Assembly (NCBI GenBank): GCA_008081175.1
Contig: VMCW01000004.1
Coordinates: 1-9,287, forward strand
Direction: 5' to 3'
Length of the DNA: 9,287 nt
From: Flavobacteriaceae bacterium
GTDB taxonomy: Bacteria; Bacteroidota; Bacteroidia; Flavobacteriales; Flavobacteriaceae
Within the stretch, counting starts at the first letter, position 1; each line of letters begins with the position of its first letter. Below the pieces are notes generated by a model. That model was not told where the DNA came from. It saw only the letters and a list, made by a program, of their open reading frames with translations, and searched no databases. The translations under genes and the position numbers were made by a program. This document shows positions 1 to 5,893 of the stretch, piece by piece.

Positions 1-13
1 ATGCTACGAGGCC
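1..13 (-). tRNA. Possible 5' end of a tRNA gene, cut by the left edge
   Basis: Read on the minus strand, the first 13 bases (GGCCTCGTAGCAT) fit the start of a tRNA: a seven-base acceptor strand, then T8, A9 and G10-C11 opening a D-stem. A Bacteroidota-type promoter lies a few bases upstream, at the right distance for a short stable RNA. An arginine tRNA is a guess from memory of similar sequences. The anticodon and 3' half are outside the window, so pairing cannot be tested and this could be a chance match. Confidence 0.3.
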
Positions 14-26
14 TTTAAATTGGATG

Positions 27-56
27 CAAATATAGGTAAATTCTACTTTTTCCAAA
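27..56 (-). promoter_or_regulatory. Bacteroidota-type promoter firing leftwards
   Basis: On the minus strand a TTTG (53-56) is followed after 18 bases by TATATTTG (27-34), a full match to the TAnnTTTG -7 box used by the primary sigma factor of Bacteroidota. The predicted start lies near position 20, only a few bases before the possible tRNA at 13-1. Both elements are present with near-normal spacing, making this the best-formed promoter in the window. Confidence 0.6.
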
Positions 57-67
57 GGGGAATTGAT

Positions 68-92
68 TTGCTTTTTCAGTAAGAAAAAGCAA
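68..92. repeat. Perfect 10-bp inverted repeat (hairpin)
   Basis: Arms TTGCTTTTTC (68-77) and GAAAAAGCAA (83-92) pair perfectly around a five-base loop. It lies between the leftward promoter and the exchanger gene start. Neither side has a solid T-run after the stem, so it is a poor intrinsic terminator. It could be a protein site, an insulator between divergent units or a remnant. Confidence 0.5.
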
Positions 93-132
93 TAACTTCT
101 TAAACTTCGATGTAACTTGCGTACACAAGGTA

Positions 133-1068
133 ATGGATTATATAGCAATAGCGATTGGATTGATTTTATTGATAAAGGGGGGGGATTGGCTTTTGGAATC
201 CGCTGTTGCTCTTTCTTTACGACTGAACATTCCTAAAATTGTCATAGGGATGACAGTGGTTTCTTTTGCTACTTCTGCGCCAGAATTGATTGTAAGTGTT
301 AATGCTGCCTTGAATGGATTTCCTAATTTGGCTTTAGGAAATGTAGTGGGTTCTAATGTTGCTAATTTGGCATTAGTATTGGGTGTAGTATTAATAATTA
401 CCCCAATTACCGTACCTAAGGCTTTTTATAAGTTGGACTGGCCCATGTTGTTTAGTTCAAGTCTGTTGTTTTATCTTTTAATATTACAGGACGGTGTTCT
501 TAGTCAATGGGAGGGCGGCTTGTTGTTGGCTTTACTCTTTTTATTTTTATTTTTTCTTTTTCTTTTTCAAAAAAAAGAAATGTTAGAAGAAGAGATTGTT
601 TTAACAACCTCTTTTTCAGCTGTACGAACGGTTACTGTTTTATTAATAGGAGGTTTTTGTTTGTGGTTGGGGTCTGAGGTGTTAATTAAAGGAGCTGTTG
701 GTCTTGCCACTTCTATGGGTGTTTCCGAGCGTGTGATTAGTATTTCTGTTGTGTCTTTGGGAACCAGTATACCTGAATTATCCGCTTCTATTATCGCAAT
801 CCTCAATAAGGAGAAAGGCATATCTTTAGGTAATCTAATCGGTTCAAATATTTTTAATATTCTAGCTGTAATGGGAATTGCATCATTGATTACTCCTATA
901 GGGTCTATAGATCCTAAATTGATAAATGAAGATTTTATTTGGATGCTAGGTGTTACAGCACTACTACTGCCATTAGTTTTACTTCCTAAAGGGATGGAAT
1001 TAGGAAGACGTTCAGGAATCTTGTTGTTGCTTATTTATCTCCTTTTTATTTTCAAAATGTTCTTATAA
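133..1068 (+). CDS. Calcium/cation antiporter (CaCA, YrbG-like) membrane protein
   Basis: This 311-residue inner-membrane protein belongs to the Ca2+/cation antiporter superfamily, which swaps Ca2+ (or another cation) for Na+ or H+. Both diagnostic alpha repeats are visible: alpha-1 with ATSAPE (46-51) and GNVVGSNVAN (69-78), alpha-2 with GTSIPE (210-215) and GNLIGSNIFN (233-242). The acidic residues E51 and E215, expected in the ion site, are present. About ten hydrophobic segments surround them, and a charged loop (about 147-156) divides the two halves, as expected for an inverted duplication. Length is typical of the prokaryotic family. ATG is the first reasonable start; no Shine-Dalgarno is seen. 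An imperfect -7 box (TAACTTGC, 113-120) precedes it. Ion specificity cannot be read from sequence. It stands alone on this strand and converges on the GSII gene. Confidence 0.92.
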   Translation: MDYIAIAIGLILLIKGGDWLLESAVALSLRLNIPKIVIGMTVVSFATSAPELIVSVNAALNGFPNLALGNVVGSNVANLALVLGVVLIITPITVPKAFYKLDWPMLFSSSLLFYLLILQDGVLSQWEGGLLLALLFLFLFFLFLFQKKEMLEEEIVLTTSFSAVRTVTVLLIGGFCLWLGSEVLIKGAVGLATSMGVSERVISISVVSLGTSIPELSASIIAILNKEKGISLGNLIGSNIFNILAVMGIASLITPIGSIDPKLINEDFIWMLGVTALLLPLVLLPKGMELGRRSGILLLLIYLLFIFKMFL

Positions 1069-1100
1069 AAAAAAACACCCCAGAATAATCTGAGGTGTTT
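1067..1100 (-). terminator. Intrinsic terminator of the GSII gene, between convergent genes
   Basis: A 12-bp stem (1073-1084 with 1089-1100) and four-base loop is followed, in minus-strand reading, by nine T's (1075-1067) that overlap the exchanger's stop codon. The C1080/A1093 pair is a mismatch in plus-strand RNA but becomes a G-U wobble in minus-strand RNA. The plus-strand side lacks a T-run. The element is therefore best built to end the GSII transcript, and may act weakly on the exchanger transcript. Confidence 0.8.
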
Positions 1101-1121
1101 CTGATAGGAAAAATGTAAAGT

Positions 1122-2129
1122 TTAAATCTTAGCAGACTTTACAGTTTTTATAATGCGGGAGGCTATTTTATAAGGGTCTCCATTTGAGGCAGGTCTTCTG
1201 TCTTCTAACCATCCTTTCCATCCTTTTTCAACAGTGAGTATTGGAATGCGAATAGAAGCACCACGATCGGATACTCCAAAACTGAACTCGTTGATGGATT
1301 GTGTTTCATGTTTCCCTGTCAAACGTTGTTCGTTATGAGCTCCATAAACTTCAATGTGTTCTTTAACGACGGGACGAAATGCTTCACAGATTTTCTCATA
1401 AGTTTCTTTAGAACCACAAGTTCTCAAAACTTCGTTAGAGAAGTTAGCGTGCATACCAGATCCATTCCAATCGGTATCACCTAGTGGTTTGGGATGCCAG
1501 TCGATAGAAAGCCCATACTTTTCACCGAGGCGCTCCAATAGATATCTAGATACCCACATTTCATCTCCAGCTTGTTTAGCACCTTTAGCGAAACACTGAT
1601 ATTCCCATTGACCAGAGGCAACTTCTGCATTGATTCCTTCAACATTGATTCCGGCTTCCAAACACTGATCAAGGTGTTCTTCAATCATTTCACGGCCAAA
1701 GGCATTTTTTGCTCCTACAGAGCAGTAAAACTGACCTTGAGGGGTTTGATCTCTCGGAAAACCTAAAGGTAAATTAGTCTCAGGATCCCATAAAAAATAT
1801 TCTTGTTCAAAACCAAACCAAAAATCGTCATCGTCATCATCTATCGTAGCTCTCCCATTTGATTCGTGAGGTGTTCCATCAGCATTTAAAACCTCTGTCA
1901 TTACCAACCAGCCGTTTTTACGATCTGGATCTTCGTATAGAGCTACAGGTTTTAATAAACAATCAGAGGAATTGCCTTCTGCCTGTCTTGTCGAAGAACC
2001 GTCAAAGGACCACATAGGGCAATCGTCTAATGTTCCTTTGAAATCAGTTACAATTTTAGTTTTACTTCTTAAGTTGGCAGTGGGTTTATATCCATCAAGC
2101 CAAATGTACTCTAGTTTCGCTTTACTCAT
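1122..2129 (-). CDS. Glutamine synthetase, type II (beta-grasp, eukaryote-like)
   Basis: A 335-residue GSII-type glutamine synthetase, which makes glutamine from glutamate, ammonia and ATP in the cytoplasm. The N-terminal beta-grasp part holds the GSII signature around FDGSSTRQAEG (42-52). The catalytic part has FGFEQEY (105-111; metal ligands E108, E110), NAEVASGQWEYQ (167-178; E169, E176), NGSGMH (222-227; H227), NEQRLTGKHET (266-276; R269) and EDRRPASN (309-316; E309), so the active site appears complete. Length is close to plant GSII (about 355) and well below GSI. No adenylylation site of the GSI kind is expected. A run of six Asp (97-102) precedes the metal site. The start ATG lies about 18 bases after a -7 box. 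It is back to back with a GSIII gene and ends at its own strong terminator. Confidence 0.95.
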   Translation of the reverse strand: MSKAKLEYIWLDGYKPTANLRSKTKIVTDFKGTLDDCPMWSFDGSSTRQAEGNSSDCLLKPVALYEDPDRKNGWLVMTEVLNADGTPHESNGRATIDDDDDDFWFGFEQEYFLWDPETNLPLGFPRDQTPQGQFYCSVGAKNAFGREMIEEHLDQCLEAGINVEGINAEVASGQWEYQCFAKGAKQAGDEMWVSRYLLERLGEKYGLSIDWHPKPLGDTDWNGSGMHANFSNEVLRTCGSKETYEKICEAFRPVVKEHIEVYGAHNEQRLTGKHETQSINEFSFGVSDRGASIRIPILTVEKGWKGWLEDRRPASNGDPYKIASRIIKTVKSAKI

Positions 2130-2146
2130 TTTAAAAATATTTTCGT

Positions 2147-2154
2147 CAAAAATA
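2147..2154 (-). promoter_or_regulatory. -7 box of the GSII gene promoter
   Basis: Minus-strand TATTTTTG matches the Bacteroidota TAnnTTTG box. It ends 17 bases before the GSII ATG, giving a leader of roughly 10 bases. No clear TTTG -33 element is present; TTTA at 2177-2180, 22 bases upstream, is the nearest. A weak -33 would fit an activated promoter. Confidence 0.45.
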
Positions 2155-2187
2155 AGGTATTTGGTCTACCCCCATATAAAATGATGC

Positions 2188-2202
2188 GTTAAAGAAATTA
2201 AC
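2188..2202. repeat. Short inverted repeat GTTAA-N5-TTAAC
   Basis: Perfect five-base arms at 2188-2192 and 2198-2202 sit in the region between the two divergent glutamine synthetase genes, upstream of the GSII -7 box. It may be an operator half of a larger site, but in DNA this AT-rich a five-base palindrome can be chance. Confidence 0.3.
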
Positions 2203-2217
2203 AATATTTAATTTTTA

Positions 2218-2243
2218 TTAACCCCCTACTTTTTTGGGGTTAA
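2218..2243. promoter_or_regulatory. Inverted repeat TTAACCCC-N10-GGGGTTAA, candidate operator
   Basis: Perfect eight-base arms at 2218-2225 and 2236-2243 are separated by ten bases, near the middle of the 202-bp gap between the divergent GSII and GSIII genes. The G/C blocks stand out sharply from surrounding almost pure A/T. The centre-to-centre spacing of the arms, 18 bases, is compatible with a dimeric DNA-binding protein. It lies upstream of both -7 boxes, so it could serve both genes. As a terminator it is poor: it ends no gene and the T-run lies in the loop on the plus strand. Function is inferred. Confidence 0.5.
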
Positions 2244-2296
2244 AATTTAATTTTTATCATTTTATTGAATAATGAGCTAAGAATCTTCAAAAGATG

Positions 2297-2304
2297 TATC
2301 TTTG
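2297..2304 (+). promoter_or_regulatory. -7 box of the GSIII gene promoter
   Basis: TATCTTTG is a full match to TAnnTTTG. Transcription would start near 2309-2311, leaving a leader of about 20 bases before ATG 2332. No convincing -33 element stands at the usual distance (TTG at 2265-2267 is 29 bases away). The box overlaps the alternative TTG start codon at 2302, which argues against that start. Confidence 0.55.
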
Positions 2305-2331
2305 AAAGCACCAAAAAACTCCTATTTTTTT

Positions 2332-4497
2332 ATGAAAACGCTCCGAAAAACAATATTGAGTTCCTTAGCAACAAGCAGTACAACTCAATTTGAATTGCAA
2401 AACGACTCTCAAGAATTTGCACAGCACGTTTTAAATCGTTCAAAACTTCAAAAATACCTGAGCGAAAAAGCATTTGAGCAAATGGAGCAATGTGTTGAAA
2501 AGCAAATTCCAATTTCAGCATCCTTGGCAGATCAAATTGCTGCAGCAATGAAAGTATGGGCTGTTTCCAAGGGTGCGACACATTACACTCATTGGTTTCA
2601 GGCCTTGACCGGTTCTACAGCAGAAAAGCACGAGTCCTTCTACAAAATAACAGCGGATGGGTCACAATTGGAACAGTTCGAAGGAGCTCAACTGGTCCAG
2701 CAAATACCGGACTTTAAAAACCTATCTACCAACGGAATACGTAACACATTTGAAGCAAGAGGATATTCTACTTGGGACCCTTCTTCACCCGCATTTCTTT
2801 ACGGATCAACTTTGTGTATTCCAACAACTTTTGTTTCATATGAAGGTATTTCATTAGATTATAAAACCCCTCTTTTAAAATCACTACAAAAACTCAATCA
2901 AGCGGCTACAGAGGTGTGTCGTTACTTTGATAAAAATGTAAGCAGAGTCAATGTGACCTTGGGTTGGGAGCAGGAGTTTTTTCTAATAGACCGTTCCTTG
3001 GCTCAAACACGCCCTGACTTGTTGCTCACTGGAAGGACTCTTTTCGGGCATGCCCCTTCTAAAGGCCAACAGTTTAGCGATCATTACTTTGGGTCAATAC
3101 CTTCCAGAATAAGTTTATTTCTAAACGATATAGAAAAGGAATGCAGGCTCTTAGGGGTCCCTATCAAAACAAGACATAATGAAGTGGCGCCGAGCCAGTA
3201 CGAAATTGCCTCTGTTTTTGAAGAGGCCAATTTAGCTATTGATCACAATTCTTTGTTGATGGATGTTCTGGATAAAGTGGCTTACAAACATCATTTTATG
3301 GTACTTCTACATGAAAAGCCTTTTCAACATTTAAATGGTTCAGGAAAACACAGCAATTGGTCTTTGATAACTAACACGGGTCTAAATCTATTTAGCCCAA
3401 GTAAGACGCCTATGGGCAATTTACAATTCTTGTCCTTTTTTGTGTCTACGATAAGAGCAGTTTTAAAACATGAGGCGTTGCTAAGAGCTTCGTCTGTTTC
3501 GGGGAGTAATGATTTGCGTTTGGGACTTGAGGAAGCTCCAGAAAATATGCTATCAATTTTTATTGGGAAACATCTAACTCAAGTGTTAGAAGATCTTGAG
3601 AAGGTGTCTAAAGGAAAACTCTCTCCCCAAGAAAAAACAGATTTAAAACTCAATGTCATTGGCAAAATTCCAGAAATTCTTTTGGATAATACGGATAGTG
3701 ACAGAACATCTCCCTTTGCTTTTACGGGTAATAAGTTCGAGTTTCGCTCTGTAGGTTCAAAGGCTAATTGTGCGGAATCAACTACCGTTTTTAGTGCTAT
3801 AGTAACAGAGCAATTAGTTGAATTCAAAACGAGAGTAGATGATTTGATAGAGGGTAAGGACATGAAAAAAGACGATGCAATCTTTAATGTTCTAAGAGAA
3901 ATAATACTTGAGATCAAAGATTTCTTGACAGAAGATTCTTCTAAAATAAAAAAGAAAGCTTCCTCTAAAGGGGTAAAAACTACTCCAGAAGCAATTAAAG
4001 CCTACACCACAATAAACTCTATTCAACTGTTTGAGAAACTTGAAATTTTTAGTTCAAAAGAGTTAGATACACGTAACCGGGTAGCATATCAGGCCTATGT
4101 TTCTGAAACTCAAATTGAGTCTAGAACATTGGGAGACATGGCTTTAAATCACATTGTACCAACAGCAATTCAATACCAGAATACCCTTTTAGAAAATCTT
4201 AAAGGCTTACAGGATGTTTATGGAACCGCATTTAAAACTAAAGCAAAAGAGCAGCTGATCCTGTTAGATAAAACTCAAAACTACATTGATCAAATCAGTA
4301 GTGAAGTATTGCAAATGAAAGAGGAACGAAAAAAAGCGAACCAAGTAAACGATATAGAAAAGAAAGCGGTTGCCTATGTTTCAAAAGTTGCACCCTATTT
4401 ATCCTCTATTCGTCACCATTGTGATGAATTAGAGCTTATTGTGGATGATGCGCTTTGGCCTTTGGCAAAGTATAGGGAATTGTTGTTTATCCGTTAA
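2332..4497 (+). CDS. glnN: Glutamine synthetase, type III
   Basis: A 721-residue GSIII, the large glutamine synthetase common in Bacteroidota, catalysing the same ATP-dependent amidation of glutamate as GSII. With ATG 2332 as residue 1, the family landmarks run in order: THYTHWFQALTGSTAEKH (83-100), FEARGYSTWDP (140-150), metal-binding WEQEFF (212-217), NEVAPSQYE (283-291), NGSGKHSNWS (335-344, H340), RTSPFAFTGNKFEFR (458-472, E470), and the C-terminal ESRTLGDMALNHIVP (596-610). Length is near the usual 725-730. A TTG at 2302 would add ten residues but sits inside the -7 box, and the ATG start matches the family's N-terminus (M-x-x-L-R). Oddities: segments usually near-invariant, such as NDHRLGANEAPP, read NDLRLGLEEAPE here (393-404), so this may be a divergent paralogue. 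It is divergent from the GSII gene and ends at a hairpin over its stop codon. Confidence 0.93.
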   Translation: MKTLRKTILSSLATSSTTQFELQNDSQEFAQHVLNRSKLQKYLSEKAFEQMEQCVEKQIPISASLADQIAAAMKVWAVSKGATHYTHWFQALTGSTAEKHESFYKITADGSQLEQFEGAQLVQQIPDFKNLSTNGIRNTFEARGYSTWDPSSPAFLYGSTLCIPTTFVSYEGISLDYKTPLLKSLQKLNQAATEVCRYFDKNVSRVNVTLGWEQEFFLIDRSLAQTRPDLLLTGRTLFGHAPSKGQQFSDHYFGSIPSRISLFLNDIEKECRLLGVPIKTRHNEVAPSQYEIASVFEEANLAIDHNSLLMDVLDKVAYKHHFMVLLHEKPFQHLNGSGKHSNWSLITNTGLNLFSPSKTPMGNLQFLSFFVSTIRAVLKHEALLRASSVSGSNDLRLGLEEAPENMLSIFIGKHLTQVLEDLEKVSKGKLSPQEKTDLKLNVIGKIPEILLDNTDSDRTSPFAFTGNKFEFRSVGSKANCAESTTVFSAIVTEQLVEFKTRVDDLIEGKDMKKDDAIFNVLREIILEIKDFLTEDSSKIKKKASSKGVKTTPEAIKAYTTINSIQLFEKLEIFSSKELDTRNRVAYQAYVSETQIESRTLGDMALNHIVPTAIQYQNTLLENLKGLQDVYGTAFKTKAKEQLILLDKTQNYIDQISSEVLQMKEERKKANQVNDIEKKAVAYVSKVAPYLSSIRHHCDELELIVDDALWPLAKYRELLFIR

Positions 4498-4516
4498 TAA
4501 TTCAAACGGATCTTTT
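4489..4516 (+). terminator. Probable weak terminator over the GSIII stop codon
   Basis: A perfect 7-bp stem (ATCCGTT 4489-4495, AACGGAT 4505-4511) with a nine-base loop is followed by C and four T's. The first base of the TAA stop is in the stem, and the loop contains a second in-frame TAA. The T-tract is short, so some readthrough into purM is likely. Confidence 0.45.
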
Positions 4517-4538
4517 AAAAAACTCATTACAAAAACCG

Positions 4539-4546
4539 TATTTTTA
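4539..4546 (+). promoter_or_regulatory. Possible -7 box of the purM promoter
   Basis: TATTTTTA matches seven of eight positions of the TAnnTTTG pattern (last base A instead of G) and ends 14 bases before the ATG. The -33 region is weak (TTTA near 4514-4517). Supports independent transcription of purM after the GSIII terminator, at modest confidence. Confidence 0.3.
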
Positions 4547-4560
4547 CACAAAGTAGTTCC

Positions 4561-5730
4561 ATGTCCGATCGTTATAAACAACGGGGTGTCTCTGCCCAAA
4601 AAGAAGACGTTCATAATGCCATAAAAAAAATAGACAAAGGCTTGTACCCCAAAGCTTTTTGCAAAATTATTCCCGATTATATTACCTCTAGTGAAGAGCA
4701 TGCCCTTGTTATGCATGCAGATGGTGCTGGAACAAAATCGGCTTTGGCATATATGTATTGGAAGGAAACTGGCGATGTTTCTGTCTGGAAAGGGATTGCT
4801 CAGGATGCACTTATCATGAATATTGATGATCTATTGTGTGTAGGTGTAACTCAAAACATCTTGCTGTCTTCAACTATTGGAAGAAATAAAAATCATATTC
4901 CAGGAGAAGTTATTGCCGCTATAATTGAAGGTACTGAAGAGTTGATTGAGGAGATGAGACAGTGGGGAGTTACAATTTTCAGTACCGGAGGAGAAACGGC
5001 AGATGTAGGGGATTTGGTTAGAACAATTATTGTGGATTCTACTGTTACTGCTCGTATTCCTAGAACAGACGTGATCGATAATGCAAACATAAAAGTAGGA
5101 GATGTCATTGTAGGCTTATCTTCTTCAGGTCAAGCAACGTATGAGAAAGAATATAACGGTGGTATGGGAAGTAATGGACTAACCTCAGCACGACACGATG
5201 TCTTTTCAAAAGAACTAGCGGTGAAATATCCAGAGAGTTTTGATCCGAATATACCAAGTGAATTATGTTATTCCGGGACACGAACCCTTACAGAAGTTTT
5301 AGACGGAGTCCCCCTTGATGTAGGAAAATTGGTGTTGTCTCCTACTAGAACGTATGCCCCTATCATTCAAAAAGTGTTTGAACAAGTGGGAAGAAAACAA
5401 ATTCATGGCATGGTGCATTGTAGTGGGGGCGCACAAACCAAAATACTTCATTTTATTGAAAACTTACACATTATAAAAGATGCCCTTTTTGAAGTCCCCC
5501 CTCTTTTTGAGTTGATTCAAAAAGAATCGGGAACCTCAACAAGAGAAATGTATCAGGTATTTAATATGGGACACCGAATGGAGCTTTATGTAGATCCTGC
5601 GGTAGCAAATCAAATAATAGAGGTGTCTTCCTCCTTTAATGTTGAAGCAAAGATTATTGGAAGGGTAGAGGGTTCCGTAGAAAAAAAGCTAACACTTCAA
5701 ACACCTGAAGAAACATTTGTCTATCCTTGA
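4561..5730 (+). CDS. purM: Phosphoribosylformylglycinamidine cyclo-ligase (AIR synthase), Bacteroidota type
   Basis: A 389-residue cytoplasmic AIR synthase, the fifth step of purine synthesis: ATP-driven closure of the imidazole ring of FGAM to give AIR. Family landmarks are HADGAGTKS (52-60), NIDDLLCVG (87-95), GGETADVGD (143-151), SSSG (187-190) then SNG (204-206), SPTRTY (260-265), and HGMVHCSGGA (282-291). It is longer than E. coli PurM (about 345). Part of the difference is an insertion between SSG and SNG, where the classical enzyme has two residues (PH) and this one about thirteen; I recall the same loop in other Bacteroidota homologues, so it looks lineage-specific. The N-terminus (SDRYKQRGVSAQKEDV) is also typical of that subgroup, supporting the ATG. 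Assignment to purM rather than a related PurM-like kinase rests on this family resemblance. It lies 63 bp after GSIII and 163 bp before prfA. Confidence 0.87.
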   Translation: MSDRYKQRGVSAQKEDVHNAIKKIDKGLYPKAFCKIIPDYITSSEEHALVMHADGAGTKSALAYMYWKETGDVSVWKGIAQDALIMNIDDLLCVGVTQNILLSSTIGRNKNHIPGEVIAAIIEGTEELIEEMRQWGVTIFSTGGETADVGDLVRTIIVDSTVTARIPRTDVIDNANIKVGDVIVGLSSSGQATYEKEYNGGMGSNGLTSARHDVFSKELAVKYPESFDPNIPSELCYSGTRTLTEVLDGVPLDVGKLVLSPTRTYAPIIQKVFEQVGRKQIHGMVHCSGGAQTKILHFIENLHIIKDALFEVPPLFELIQKESGTSTREMYQVFNMGHRMELYVDPAVANQIIEVSSSFNVEAKIIGRVEGSVEKKLTLQTPEETFVYP

Positions 5731-5739
5731 AGAGAATTC

Positions 5740-5778
5740 AAAAAAGCCCTTTAAGACTCTTTTGGTTTTTTGGTCTTT
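5740..5778 (+). terminator. Possible weak terminator after purM
   Basis: Six A's plus CC (5740-5748, one bulged G) can pair with GG plus six T's (5764-5771), the T-run closing the hairpin, ten bases after the purM stop. An alternative is AAGAC (5753-5757) with GTCTT (5773-5777). Both are weak and A-T rich, so the call is tentative. Confidence 0.3.
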
Positions 5779-5878
5779 AATCAGATCCCTAGAAAATGAA
5801 ATTATTTATTGAGGCTCCAAACATCGAAAAACAAGCTGTTTTCAACAAGAAACACAATCATAATACTTTTACAATTCG

Positions 5879-5886
5879 TAAATTTG
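5879..5886 (+). promoter_or_regulatory. -7 box of the prfA promoter, very close to the start codon
   Basis: TAAATTTG is a full match to TAnnTTTG and ends only seven bases before the prfA ATG (5894). The expected transcription start would fall at about 5891-5894, so the message would be leaderless or nearly so. No TTG -33 element is visible at the normal distance, which lowers confidence. Confidence 0.45.
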
Positions 5887-5893
5887 TAGTTCT

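Noticed and set aside
1829..1846. Run of six aspartates in GSII as a possible expansion or frameshift artefact
   Set aside because: The frame continues directly into the intact metal site FGFEQEY, and an acidic stretch at this place is acceptable for the family.
2130..2331. Sigma-54 promoter for the glutamine synthetase genes
   Set aside because: No TGGC-N8-TTGC-like -24/-12 pair was found on either strand, whereas consensus -7 boxes of the primary sigma factor are present.
3579..3917. 112-codon frame opposite GSIII
   Set aside because: It lies wholly within the strongly supported GSIII gene on the other strand and has no domain features.
4498..4560. Purine riboswitch or other leader RNA before purM
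   Set aside because: The gap is only 63 bases and is partly taken by the GSIII terminator; no conserved riboswitch core is visible.
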